From NCBI RefSeq assembly GCF_010894435.1, contig NZ_JAAIXZ010000001.1, forward strand, positions 1,557,123-1,621,122: a stretch of 64,000 bases of DNA. The letters run 5' to 3'. The first letter of the stretch is position 1; each line of letters opens with the position of its first letter. A program made the translations under genes and the position numbers. Below are positions 34,647 through 43,691 of this stretch, piece after piece. Below the pieces are notes generated by a model. It searched no databases, was not told the DNA's origin, and saw only the letters and a program-made list of their open reading frames with translations. The DNA comes from Pyxidicoccus trucidator (GTDB lineage Bacteria; Myxococcota; Myxococcia; Myxococcales; Myxococcaceae).

Positions 34647-36593
34647 ATGGCGACCCGTCCCGCGCGCGACAACGAGCTCGAAGCCATCCTGGAGAAGGTG
34701 CGGCAGACGCGGAACTTCGACTTCCGCAACTACAAGCGCGCCACGCTGCAGCGGCGGATTGAGCGGCGCATGACGGCCACGCGCTGCCGCACCCGGGCTG
34801 CCTACCTGGCCCTGCTGGAGCGCGAGCCGCAGGAGGTCAACACGCTCGTCTCCTCCATGCTCATCAAGCTCACCACGTTCTTCCGGGACCGGGAGGTGTG
34901 GATGGGATTGGACCGGGTGCTGCGCGAGCTGGCGCAGCGCCGCCGGCCGGACCAGGAGCTGCGCATCTGGAGCGCCGGCTGCGCCACGGGCGAGGAGGCC
35001 TACTCCATCGCCATCGCCGCCGCGGAGGCCCTCGGGCCCGGCTACCCGGGCCCCGAGCTGAAGGTCTTCGGCACCGACGTGGAGGAGGCCGCCGTCGCCT
35101 TCGCGCGCCGGGGCATCTACTCGCCGGCCCAGCTGGAGAACGTCTCCAAGGAGCGGCTCGCCCGCTGGTTCACCCCCGCGCCCGGCGGCTACGCGGTGCG
35201 CAAGGAGATTCGCCGCTCGGTGGTGTTCGGCGTCAACAACCTGGTGTCGGACGCGCCCGTCTCGCGCATCGACCTCATCCTCTGCCGCAACGTCTTCATC
35301 TACCTGGACTCGGAGCTGCAGAAGCGCGTGCTGGGCCGCTTCCACTTCGCGCTGCGGCGCGAAGGGCTGCTGGTGCTGGGCCGCTCGGAGCTCATCCCCT
35401 TCGCGGCGCGCCTCTTCGAGCCGCTGGACCTGCCGCACCGCATCTACCGGAAGGACTTCCGCCAGGAGGTGCCCCTCACCCCGCAGCAGCGGCTGATGAA
35501 CCTGGTGGAGCCGGACCCGCTGCCCTCGCAGCCGCACGCGCCCCCGCGCGAGCTGCCGCGCTCGCCGTCGCGGGACGTGCTCGACTCGCAGCCCTGCCCG
35601 CTCATCGCCACGGACCTGGACGGCACGGTGACGCTGTGGAACCGGGCCGCCACCCGGCTGTGGGGCTACAAGGAAGCGGACGTCGCCGGCAAGAAGCTGG
35701 CCTCGCTGGGCCTGCCCGGCCTGGGCCAGGATTTGCTGGTGGAGCAGAGCGCGCGGGTGCGCGGCGGCCGCTCGGAGCGCGAGGTCGTCGACGGCGTCTT
35801 CGAGTCGATGGACCGCGAGCCGGTGCACCTGCGCGTCCAGGTGAGCCCCCTGCGCGGCCCCGGGAGCGAGCTCCAGGGCCTCATCTACGTGGCCCACGAC
35901 ATCACCGCCCTCCACGGCCTGGAGCAGAACCTCCAGCGCGCCACCGAGGAGCTGCAGGCCAGCAACCTGCGCCTGCAGTCCTCCAACGAGGAGCTGCGCG
36001 CCTCCAACGAGGAGCTGGAGACGACGAACGAGGAGCTCCAGTCCGCCAACGAGGAGCTGCAGACGACCAACGAGGAGCTCCAGTCCACCAACGAGGAGCT
36101 GGAGACGACGAACGAGGAGCTCCAGTCCACCAACTCCGAGCTGGACGCCACCAACCGCGAGCTGGCCCACCGCACCGAGGAGATGGACGCGCTGACCTTC
36201 TGCCAGCGCACCATCATCCGCACCCTCTCCGTGGCGGTGCTGGTGCTGGACGCCCAGGGCCGCATCACCACCTGGAACCTGGCCGCGGAGCGGCTGCTGG
36301 GCCTCACCGAGCGCGAGGCGGTGGGACAGGTGTTGTGGACGCTGCGCATCCCCGCCCTCAAGCGGGCCCTGCTGCAGCGGCTGCGCAAGCAGCTGGCGGA
36401 AGGCCGCTCGGTGCGCCAGGAGAACGTCAGCTACCAGCTCCTCCACGGAGGCCTGGGCCACGCCACCGTGGTGGCCACGCCGCTCGTCACGGACTCGGTG
36501 ATGCTGGGCGCCGTCATCCTCTTCGAGGACACCACCCGGGTGACGGCGCTGACGAAGGAGAACCGCGAGCTGAAGGAGCGCAGAGGAAAATGA
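34647..36593 (+). CDS. CheR-type methyltransferase fused to PAS domains by a heptad coiled coil
   Basis: 648 residues from the ATG at 34647. A CheR N-terminal and catalytic domain covers about 1-275 (TTFFRDREVW, SAM motif IWSAGCATGEEAYSIA, DLILCRNVFIYLD). PAS domains lie at about 310-430 (LIATDLDGTVTLWNRAATRL) and 520-640 (VLVLDAQGRITTWNLAAERL). Between them a run of seven-residue repeats (SNEELRASNEELETTNEEL and so on, about ten copies) forms a long coiled coil. Such proteins methylate glutamates on a sensor or partner. It overlaps the next kinase gene by ATGA. Confidence 0.9.
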   Translation: MATRPARDNELEAILEKVRQTRNFDFRNYKRATLQRRIERRMTATRCRTRAAYLALLEREPQEVNTLVSSMLIKLTTFFRDREVWMGLDRVLRELAQRRRPDQELRIWSAGCATGEEAYSIAIAAAEALGPGYPGPELKVFGTDVEEAAVAFARRGIYSPAQLENVSKERLARWFTPAPGGYAVRKEIRRSVVFGVNNLVSDAPVSRIDLILCRNVFIYLDSELQKRVLGRFHFALRREGLLVLGRSELIPFAARLFEPLDLPHRIYRKDFRQEVPLTPQQRLMNLVEPDPLPSQPHAPPRELPRSPSRDVLDSQPCPLIATDLDGTVTLWNRAATRLWGYKEADVAGKKLASLGLPGLGQDLLVEQSARVRGGRSEREVVDGVFESMDREPVHLRVQVSPLRGPGSELQGLIYVAHDITALHGLEQNLQRATEELQASNLRLQSSNEELRASNEELETTNEELQSANEELQTTNEELQSTNEELETTNEELQSTNSELDATNRELAHRTEEMDALTFCQRTIIRTLSVAVLVLDAQGRITTWNLAAERLLGLTEREAVGQVLWTLRIPALKRALLQRLRKQLAEGRSVRQENVSYQLLHGGLGHATVVATPLVTDSVMLGAVILFEDTTRVTALTKENRELKERRGK

Positions 36594-37900
36594 GCCCCCC
36601 CCGGCCACCGCCGCGCGCGGACGGGGAGGAGGCCAACACCCCGCTGCTGCGCAAGTACCAACAGCTGCTCCAGAAGCATGACGCGCTGGTGCGCCGGTTG
36701 GCGGAGCACAACGTCGAGCACATCTCCACCTTCAAGCTGTCCTCCTGGGCGCTGGAGACGAGCGCCAGCGGGCTGACGCTGCTGCGCGGCGGCAGGGTGG
36801 TGCTGGCCAACTCGCGCTGGCACGAGCTGGCCCGCTGGCCCGGCCCCTGGCGCTGGCGGGGCGGCGCGGACGGCGAGGCGCCCCGCTCGGTCCGCACGCT
36901 GCGGGAGGTGGCCATCCAGGAGACCGCCGCCATGCTGTCCGCGGGCGGCCCGCGCGTCATCCGCTACGGCCAGGAGGCGGGCGGGCGGGTGGTGGAGGTG
37001 AGCACGGAGCGGTTGGCCGCGCCCGGCGAGGTGCTGGTGCTGGTGCTGGCCCGCGACATCACCGAGCAGGCCCGGGCGGAGGAGGAGCTGGAGCAGGCCC
37101 GGGCGGTGCTGGCCCAGCGCGAGCACCTGCGCGCCCTGGGAGAGATGGCGGCCGGCATCGCCCATGACCTGAACAACACCCTCAACGCCATGCGGCTGCG
37201 GCTGGAGCTGCTGGGCCGGCACCCGGCGGTCGCCGCCGCGCCTCCCGCGCATATGGACGCGCTGGTGCGCATCGTCACGGACGCGAGCACCCGCATCAGC
37301 CGCCTGCAGTCCTTCGCGCGCCAGCAGCCGGAGGGCTCCACCGAGCTGGTGCGGCTCGACACGTTGGTGCATGACGCGCTGGACATCGCCCGGGGGGACA
37401 TCGACCACCGCGCCACCCGCGAGGGGGTGCGAGTCCACGTCGAGGTGGACCTGGCGCCGCTGCCTCCCGTGCGGGGCAGCGCGACGGACCTGCGCTTCGT
37501 CTTCATCAACCTGCTGCTCAACGCGCGCGACGCCATGCCCCGGGGTGGCACCATCCGGGTGCGCGGACGCCACGAGGGGGGCCACGTCATCATCACCGTG
37601 GAGGACGAGGGCACCGGCATTCCCCCCGAGCACCTGGGCGACATCTTCCGGCCCTTCTTCAGCACCAAGGGAGACAAGGGCACCGGCCTGGGCCTGTCCA
37701 TGGCCTATGGCGTGGTGTCCCGAGCGGGGGGCACCCTCATCGCGGCCAACCGGCGGCAGGGGGGCGCCCTCTTCACCCTCTCGTTTCCCACCGTGGAGCC
37801 GGCCGCCCCCGTGACTCCGGGCGCGGCCCGGAAGCCCCGTCAACGCGCCGCCGCCCCCCGTCGCGGCGGGCGGGCACGCGCCAAGAAGAAGCGCTCCTGA
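36590..37900 (+). CDS. Soluble histidine kinase
   Basis: 436 residues. An N-terminal helical and PAS-like region (about 25-165; ETSASGLTLLRGGRVVLANS, VLVLARDITEQARAEEELEQ) leads to HisKA with phospho-His in MAAGIAHDLNNTLNAMRLRL (near 195), and HATPase boxes NLLLNARDAMPRGG, DEGTGIP and GTGLGLSMAYGVVS. The His-Asp-Leu-Asn-Asn form is the NtrB-like subfamily. The tail is very basic (KPRQRAAAPRRGGRARAKKK). No membrane helix. It is translationally coupled to the CheR-PAS gene, so its activity is probably tied to methylation signalling. Confidence 0.92.
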   Translation: MSPPRPPPRADGEEANTPLLRKYQQLLQKHDALVRRLAEHNVEHISTFKLSSWALETSASGLTLLRGGRVVLANSRWHELARWPGPWRWRGGADGEAPRSVRTLREVAIQETAAMLSAGGPRVIRYGQEAGGRVVEVSTERLAAPGEVLVLVLARDITEQARAEEELEQARAVLAQREHLRALGEMAAGIAHDLNNTLNAMRLRLELLGRHPAVAAAPPAHMDALVRIVTDASTRISRLQSFARQQPEGSTELVRLDTLVHDALDIARGDIDHRATREGVRVHVEVDLAPLPPVRGSATDLRFVFINLLLNARDAMPRGGTIRVRGRHEGGHVIITVEDEGTGIPPEHLGDIFRPFFSTKGDKGTGLGLSMAYGVVSRAGGTLIAANRRQGGALFTLSFPTVEPAAPVTPGAARKPRQRAAAPRRGGRARAKKKRS

Positions 37901-37960
37901 CGGGCACGGTCCACGCCGCGGGAGGCCCTCACGTGCGGTGGGGCCGGGCCCTCCCGGGCC

Positions 37961-39016
37961 TCACCCCTCGCCCCGCCGCCGCTGGCTGAGCTCGTCTTCC
38001 GGCGGAGTCTCGACGTCCGGCATAGCGCCGCCGAGCACCAGCTCGCGCAGGACGAGCACCTGGGCCTCGGCCGCCTCCGCGCGCTCCTCGAAGCGGGTCG
38101 CCGAGTGCGGGTGGTTGTTCTCCCGCGCGCGGGCGGCCATGCGCCGGGCCAGGGCCGCGCTCTCCTCCAGCGCGCGCAGCGCGGCCCACAGCGCCTCGTC
38201 GACGCCCTGCTGCTGCCCGGCGACCAGCGCCTTGCTGGTGTAGCCATGCCCGGTGCGGCACCGGAAGCGCAGCAGCCCCTCTTCGTCCATCTCGAAGAGC
38301 ACTCCGCCACAGTCCGGGCACGAGTAGTGCGAGGGCGTCCCGTACTTCGGTGGCGCTCCCGCCACGGTGTCCTCGTTCAAGGTCAGGGTCTTCACTTCCG
38401 CCTCCAGCTGTCGCGAGGGCCGCGGGCGTCCCTTCTCGCGCGGTGGCACCGGCGTGGCCACCAGTCGCTCCAGCAGCGGCCCCAGCTCCCTCAGCCGCAC
38501 GCGGTGGTCCACCGCCACGTACTCCAGGGCACTGCGGGGCATGTCCGGACAGAACGCGTCCTGGGGGTCCTGCACCACGGCGATGCCGCCCTGCGTCTTC
38601 ACCGCCAGCAGCCCCGCCGTGCCGCAGTCCAGCGCCCCGGTGAGCACCACGCCCACCACCCGAGGGCCGTAGGCGCGCGCCGCCGAGCGGAACAGCGTGT
38701 CCACCGCCGGCCGATGCCCATTCTCCCGGGGCCCCTTCACCACCCGCACCTTCCCGGGCTCCACCACCAGGTGCCGGTCGTTCGGCGCCACGTAGACCCG
38801 GCCGGGCTCGAGCGGCTCGCCGTCCTTCGGGTGACGCGCGGGCAGCTCGCCCGCCCGGGAGAGGATGTCCGGCAGCACGCTCTTGTGCTGCGGCGCCAGG
38901 TGCAGCACCACCAGCACCGCGGCGGGCAAATCCCTGGGAAGCTGCTGCGCGAGCGAGGAGAGCGCCTCGACGCCCCCCATGGACGCCCCGATGACGATGA
39001 TGTCGCGATGGGCCAT
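37961..39016 (-). CDS. CheB-type methylesterase with C-terminal zinc-ribbon-like domain
   Basis: 351 residues from the ATG at 39016, with GGAGG upstream. There is no receiver domain. The esterase domain (1-190) has Ser12 in IGASMGGVEAL and His39 in VVLHLAPQH; in the segment that carries the catalytic Asp of CheB (LTGxxDDG) it reads LTGALDCG, with Asp130 and Cys131. A C-terminal part has CPDCGG and RCRTGHGY, a possible zinc site, then helices. It is convergent with the kinase gene and could reverse methylation done by the CheR-PAS protein. The Asp-to-Cys change raises a question about its activity. Confidence 0.88.
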   Translation of the reverse strand: MAHRDIIVIGASMGGVEALSSLAQQLPRDLPAAVLVVLHLAPQHKSVLPDILSRAGELPARHPKDGEPLEPGRVYVAPNDRHLVVEPGKVRVVKGPRENGHRPAVDTLFRSAARAYGPRVVGVVLTGALDCGTAGLLAVKTQGGIAVVQDPQDAFCPDMPRSALEYVAVDHRVRLRELGPLLERLVATPVPPREKGRPRPSRQLEAEVKTLTLNEDTVAGAPPKYGTPSHYSCPDCGGVLFEMDEEGLLRFRCRTGHGYTSKALVAGQQQGVDEALWAALRALEESAALARRMAARARENNHPHSATRFEERAEAAEAQVLVLRELVLGGAMPDVETPPEDELSQRRRGEG

Positions 39017-39327
39017 ACGCCTCCGTCCTTCCCCTTCTCTCTCAAGGTAGGAAGCCCGCCAGCACCGGAGCAGCGACCCGGCCCCTGCACGCCAGCCATC
39101 CGCTCCCCTGGCCCCCCGCCCTCCCCCGGCGCCTGGCGTGCCACCGGCCCGCTTCGTCACGGGCGCACGCCGGGTGCGTCTCCACCCGCCCGGTTGCGGG
39201 CTGCGCTGCTTTTGCGGCCAGGCCCCCTGGTGAGAAGGCGTCGGTGTCGACGAGGGGGGTGGCGACAGAGGGGCGCGGGTGCGGGATACTCAGGCATGCA
39301 TCCATCCGCACTCTCGGGGGAGGAGTC
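39017..39327. other. Divergent intergenic region between CheB and receiver genes
   Basis: No gene is seen. The region contains the promoters for the CheB-type gene (minus) and the receiver gene (plus). The end nearest the receiver has GGGGGAGGAG six bases before its ATG, a strong ribosome site. Confidence 0.5.
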
Positions 39328-39735
39328 ATGTCGGAGCTGAAGATCCGGGTCCTGATCGTGGATGATGATCAGGACCAGCTCGCGCTGGCCGAGCGCACGC
39401 TGTCCGCCTACGGCTTTGAAGTCCGCACGCACCGCTCCTCGCTGGGGGTGTCGAACCTGGTGCGCACGTCGGCGCCGGACCTGGTGTTGCTGGACGTGAA
39501 CATCCCCGCGCTCACCGGTGACAAGGTGCTGGCGCTGGCGCGCTCCCAGGCCCCGGCGGGCACGAAGTTCATCCTCTACTCCGCCTCGGACGAGTCCACG
39601 CTGCGCGCGCTGGCGAAGGCGTCCGGCGCGGACGGCTACATCACCAAGAGCGTGCAGGGCGAGGAGCTGGCGCAGCGGCTGTCGGCGCTCCACCAGAAGG
39701 CCCGCGCGGAAGAGACCACGCCGGCCAACCGGTAG
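39328..39735 (+). CDS. Single-domain response regulator (paralogue of 29747)
   Basis: 135 residues, one receiver domain with Asp12-14, phospho-acceptor Asp56 (VLLDVNIP) and Lys in YITKS, and no output domain. It closely parallels the receiver at 29747 (THRSSLGVSNLVRTSAPDLV, KFILYSASDES, SVQGEELAQRL), so the two are duplicates placed about 9.5 kb apart. It is monocistronic and followed by a stem that may terminate transcription from both sides. It could carry phosphate from the hybrid kinase of either block. Confidence 0.92.
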   Translation: MSELKIRVLIVDDDQDQLALAERTLSAYGFEVRTHRSSLGVSNLVRTSAPDLVLLDVNIPALTGDKVLALARSQAPAGTKFILYSASDESTLRALAKASGADGYITKSVQGEELAQRLSALHQKARAEETTPANR

Positions 39736-39746
39736 TCCCGTCACGC

Positions 39747-39783
39747 GCCTTCCGCGGGCCCCGGCGGGGCTCGCGGGGAAGGC
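39747..39783. terminator. Bidirectional terminator candidate
   Basis: A long imperfect stem, GCCTTCC...GCCCC pairing with GGGGC...GGAAGGC, sits in the 59-base gap between the convergent receiver and ABC1-kinase genes. Confidence 0.5.
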
Positions 39784-39794
39784 TCGCGCGGCCT

Positions 39795-41099
39795 TCAGCC
39801 CAGCTGCTCCGCCAGCCGCAGGAAGACGGCGCGGAAGTCCCCCTTCGCGCCGATGAGCCGCAGGTTCTGCGCCAGGCCTCCGGTGGAGCGGAAGAACATC
39901 ACCGCCTCCGCGGGCGGCTTGATTTTGAGGAAGCGCGGCGCGTTGCGCGCGAAGTGGTTGCGCATGTCGCGGGTGATTTCACACGTCGCGTAGTCGTACG
40001 GCGTCAGGCGCATGGGACGCCCGGCGATGTGGAGCACCTCGCGAATGAGCTCGGCGGCCTCCGCGTCGGGCAGCTCCGTGGTGAAGCCCACGTCCCTGCT
40101 GAGCCCCAGCACGTCCATGGGCTCCAGCTTCATGGCGTGCTGGAACATGCGCTGGTTGGCGTCCACGAAGCGCGGGCTGAAGCGCTTGATGCTGCCGAAG
40201 TCCAGCAGGCCCAGCCGCCCGTCCGGCATCACCATGTAGTTGCCCGGGTGCGGGTCGGCGTGGATTTCGCCCGCGCCGAAGAAGGGCCCGTAGGTGGCGC
40301 GGATGAGCTGGCTGGCCACGCGGAAGCGCTCCTCGTTGGAGGCGCCGGTGAGGACCCAGTCCTTGAGGGTGAGCCCCTCCAGCAGCTCCAGCGTCAGCAC
40401 GCGCCCGGCGCTGTGGCTGTCCACGACTTCGGGCACGTGCAGGTCCTTCAGCGGCGCCACGCTGCGCGCGAAGCCCCGGGCCAGCGCCGCCTCGCGGCGG
40501 TAGTCCAGCTCCAGCAGCAGCTCGTCGCGGAACTCCTGGAAGTAGGCGGTGCCGTCCATCAGCTTCGACGCGAAGGACACCGTCTTCACCACCATGCCCA
40601 GGTTCTGGAGGTCCTGGGCCATGGACTCGGCGATGCCGGGGTACTGCACCTTCACCGCGACGGGGCGCCCGTCGGGCAGCACGGCGCGGTGCACCTGCCC
40701 CAGCGACGCGGCGGCCAGGGGCTCGCGGCTGAACTCGCGGAAGGCCTCCTCCGGCGGGGCGTCCAGCTCCTCGCGCACCACGCGGGCCACCTGCTCGTAC
40801 GCCATGGCGGGGGCCTGGTTCTGGAGGCGGGCGAGCACCTGCCGCACCTCGGGGGTGAGCAGGTCCGGGTCCATGGAGATGGCCTGGCCCAGCTTCATGG
40901 CCGCGCCCTTCAACTCGCCCAGGGTGGAGACCAGCTTCTCCGCGGCCCCCTTGCTGAGCAGCTCCGGCGTGCCCCCCGCCAGGCGCTTCGCTCCGCTCTT
41001 GAGCACCTCCGAGCCCACCTGCATGGAGAGGCCCGCCAGCTTGCGCATTCGGGTGAACCGCCCCTGCGGGGGCAGCGTGTCGTCGGAGTCGGAGGGCAT
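39795..41099 (-). CDS. ABC1/UbiB-family atypical kinase
   Basis: 434 residues if started at the ATG at 41099 (MPSDSDDTLPPQGRF); a TTG at 41141 is the alternative. The family marks are present: KLGQ at 69-72, the Ala-rich loop in LAAASLGQVHRAV, the Lys in VAVKVQYPG (Lys150), and HADPHPGN near the catalytic loop, with LLDFGSIKR as metal-binding DFG. UbiB/AarF/COQ8 proteins are membrane-associated ATPases needed for ubiquinone or isoprenoid-lipid synthesis. Whether this one serves quinone synthesis is not clear, as no ubi genes are near. Confidence 0.9.
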   Translation of the reverse strand: MPSDSDDTLPPQGRFTRMRKLAGLSMQVGSEVLKSGAKRLAGGTPELLSKGAAEKLVSTLGELKGAAMKLGQAISMDPDLLTPEVRQVLARLQNQAPAMAYEQVARVVREELDAPPEEAFREFSREPLAAASLGQVHRAVLPDGRPVAVKVQYPGIAESMAQDLQNLGMVVKTVSFASKLMDGTAYFQEFRDELLLELDYRREAALARGFARSVAPLKDLHVPEVVDSHSAGRVLTLELLEGLTLKDWVLTGASNEERFRVASQLIRATYGPFFGAGEIHADPHPGNYMVMPDGRLGLLDFGSIKRFSPRFVDANQRMFQHAMKLEPMDVLGLSRDVGFTTELPDAEAAELIREVLHIAGRPMRLTPYDYATCEITRDMRNHFARNAPRFLKIKPPAEAVMFFRSTGGLAQNLRLIGAKGDFRAVFLRLAEQLG

Positions 41100-41177
41100 G
41101 GGGATGGCGTGGATTAACGAGGAGCCGTCCCTTGGACGCAAGGCGAAGCCCGACGTTGCGCGCGCCCGTCCGCTGAG

Positions 41178-43094
41178 CTACCGGGGGACGGGCGTGCTGC
41201 CGCGCAGCCGCGCCCGGAGCGAGCGCCAGCGCTTGAGCCCCTCCAGGTCGAGCGGGTCCAACCGCACGGCGGCCTCGTAGGCGGCGAGTGCCTCCTCGAA
41301 CCGGGACACGGACGAGAGCGCGTCCCCGGACAGCCGGTGCACGGCGGCGCGGCCATCCCGGCCGGGGTTGGCCAGGAGGAAGCGGCGGCGGCAGCCCTCC
41401 AGGGCGGTGACGGTGAGGCCGGCGGCGAGGCAGCGCTCCACGCCCTCCACGTTGCCCAGCCCCGCGTCGTACTCCGCGCGCCGCTCCACGTGGCCCAGCA
41501 CGTGGAAGGCCGCCGACACCCGCTCCTCCGCCCGCTCCAGCTGGGCGCGCTGGCCCAGGGAGAGGGTGCGCGTCTTCAGCGGCTCCAGCGCGGTGCGCGC
41601 CTTCTGCACGGCGCTCCGCACCGCCTCGGAGGAGGCGTCGCGGGGCAGGTCCAGCGCGGTGTAGTGGTCTCCCGACAGCCGGGAGCGGAAGCCCTTGAGG
41701 GCGCGGTCCGCCACCGCGTCCTCCTGTCCGGAGACGGGCACCGGCGTGGGCGGCTCCAGCCGCGCGCCGGACTTCATGCGGACCAGGGCCTCCTGGAACT
41801 CGGGAGAGGTGTCGCGCAGCTGCACGCCGAAGCCGGGCACCATGCGCCAGGCGCGCGCCTGCTCCGCGGTGACGTGGCGCACCACCTGCCCCGTGCAGCC
41901 CAGCTCACCGCCGGGCAGCCGCAACAGCAGCCCCACGTCGGACAGCAGCGGCGGCGGAGCGCCCTCGGAGTGGAGGAAGAGGCCGGCGCGGCCCATCCAC
42001 TCACAGCGCAGCTCCTGCGAGTGCGGCGCTCCGGCCACGCGCACGCGGGCGGAGAAGGTGACGGGCGCGGCGGGCTCGGGCGCGGCGGTGAGCGAGGCCG
42101 CCAGGGCCGCGCGCAGCTCGGCGGCGCTGGCGTAGCGGTCCGCGGGGCGCTTGGCCAGCGCGCGCAGCACCACGCGCGACAGCGCCGGGGGCACCGCCGG
42201 GTTCACCTGGTGCGGCGGCACCGGCGTCTTCTGCAGGTGGCCGATGAGCACCTCCGCCGCCGTGCGCCCCGCGAAGGGCACCTGCCCGGTGAGGAGGAAG
42301 TAGCCCAGCACGCCCGCCGCGTAGATGTCGGTGCGCGCGTCCACCGGCGCGTCGCCGCACTGCTCGGGGGCCATGAACTCCGGGGTGCCCAGCAGCATGC
42401 CCGCTTCGGTGGTGAGCTGCCCCGCCGGCCGCGACAGCAGCTTGGCGATGCCGAAGTCCAGCAGCTTCACGCGCTGGCGCCCCTGGGGCAGCGGCACGAG
42501 GAAGACGTTGGCGGGCTTCAAGTCGCGGTGGACGATGCCGTGCGCGTGCGCGGCGCCGAGCGCGTCACACACCTGCGTGAGCAGCTCCACCGTCACGGCG
42601 GGCGACAGCGCCCCCTTGGCGAAGGACGCCAGGCTCTGCCCCTCCAGGTACTCCATGACGAGGTAGGGGCGCCCGTCGCGCGTGTCCAAATCGTAGAGCG
42701 TGACGACATTCTCGTGCTGGACGAGCGTCAGCGTGCGCGCCTCGGAGAGGAAGCGCGCGACGAGGTCCGGGTCCTGCGCGAGGTGCGCGTGGAGCACCTT
42801 GATGGCCACGCGCTTCTGGATGAGGGCGTGCTCGGCCAGCAGCACCGTGCCCATGCCGCCCCGGCCCAGCTCCTTCAGCAGCCGGAAGTGGCCGAGCTGC
42901 TTTCCTACCAACTGGAAGGGCACGGGCACCGGAGTGTGCGCCGCCACGACACCCGCGGGCGTCCCCCCGGCGAACAGCATCGTGCCCCCGTCCACGGGAG
43001 TGTCCCGATGCGTGCGCACCCACGTGGGGCACTCGCTGAGGTCGGCGTGGGAGGGCACGCAGGAGCAGTTGGCGATGGCGGATTGAGCGAACAC
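41178..43094 (-). CDS. Ser/Thr protein kinase with PilZ-like, J-like and TPR regions
   Basis: About 638 residues from the GTG at 43094; an ATG at 42980 (MLFAGGTP) is equally possible and would drop a Cys-containing N-terminus (NCSCVPSHADLSECPTWV). The kinase domain has GRGGMGTVLLAEH, catalytic Lys in VAIKV, HRDLKPAN and DFGIAKL, so it should be active. Next comes a PilZ-like domain (FSARVRVAGAPHSQELRCEW ... GCTGQVVRHV), then a DnaJ-like helical domain (DHYTALDLPRDASSEAVRSA ... RRAEYDAGLG) without HPD, then a short TPR region. No transmembrane helix is seen. It is a Hanks-type signalling kinase; the PilZ-like part may bind c-di-GMP or a partner. Confidence 0.88.
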   Translation of the reverse strand: MFAQSAIANCSCVPSHADLSECPTWVRTHRDTPVDGGTMLFAGGTPAGVVAAHTPVPVPFQLVGKQLGHFRLLKELGRGGMGTVLLAEHALIQKRVAIKVLHAHLAQDPDLVARFLSEARTLTLVQHENVVTLYDLDTRDGRPYLVMEYLEGQSLASFAKGALSPAVTVELLTQVCDALGAAHAHGIVHRDLKPANVFLVPLPQGRQRVKLLDFGIAKLLSRPAGQLTTEAGMLLGTPEFMAPEQCGDAPVDARTDIYAAGVLGYFLLTGQVPFAGRTAAEVLIGHLQKTPVPPHQVNPAVPPALSRVVLRALAKRPADRYASAAELRAALAASLTAAPEPAAPVTFSARVRVAGAPHSQELRCEWMGRAGLFLHSEGAPPPLLSDVGLLLRLPGGELGCTGQVVRHVTAEQARAWRMVPGFGVQLRDTSPEFQEALVRMKSGARLEPPTPVPVSGQEDAVADRALKGFRSRLSGDHYTALDLPRDASSEAVRSAVQKARTALEPLKTRTLSLGQRAQLERAEERVSAAFHVLGHVERRAEYDAGLGNVEGVERCLAAGLTVTALEGCRRRFLLANPGRDGRAAVHRLSGDALSSVSRFEEALAAYEAAVRLDPLDLEGLKRWRSLRARLRGSTPVPR

Positions 43095-43691
43095 GGACGG
43101 GGGTGGTGATTGCCAGGGACAGCGGGGCGGCGGGAACCACTGCGAGACACGTGCCAGGGGGGATTCAAGTCCGTCCGCGCTGGGGGTCCATACCAAGGCA
43201 TTGATCTGGTTCGTATTTCGGACAGTGTCGCCAGGAGTTCATCCCGCGGGTCTTCATGCGCCCCCTTCGTCCGGCTGGAGAAACTACAGCCACCCGGTTG
43301 AAAACATTACCGCCAGCTTCTCCACCACGCGAAGTCTCTCCTGACTTCTTGATAACGCGGTGGGGGCACAATGTTGGGCTGAGTACGACACGGCCCCTGA
43401 TGGACGCGGGGCTTCCGCTGCTTTCCGACCTGGGAAGGCGGGAGTAGCGGAAATACATGGATGGAGCGGATGGGAGCCCGGGGCCCGCGGCACCTGTGCG
43501 GCGGCGGATACACGAGGCCTGGGGTGAGGGCGCGGGCGAGCTCCGCCTCACGCGCCCTTCACGAGGCGCGGGACGTCCACACGCGAGGGGTCGGCGCCCG
43601 CATCACGGGAGGACGCGAGCGGACGCACTCGGGAGGCGTCCGGGAGTCACGCGCCCGCGTTCGGACTGAACGCGGGCGGTGGGGCCTACGC
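43095..43691. other. Long intergenic region without a convincing gene
   Basis: Open frames occur on both strands but have no domain, ribosome site or sensible composition. The part from about 43190 to 43400 is AT-richer than its surroundings and may hold the promoter of the STPK gene. The 3' part leads into the tandem terminator repeats. Confidence 0.5.

Noticed and set aside
39795..41099. Assigning ubiB
   Set aside because: ABC1 kinases are broad and no quinone-synthesis genes are nearby.
43165..43551. Minus-strand open frame upstream of the STPK gene
   Set aside because: Composition unlike a protein, no start signal, lies over a likely promoter.
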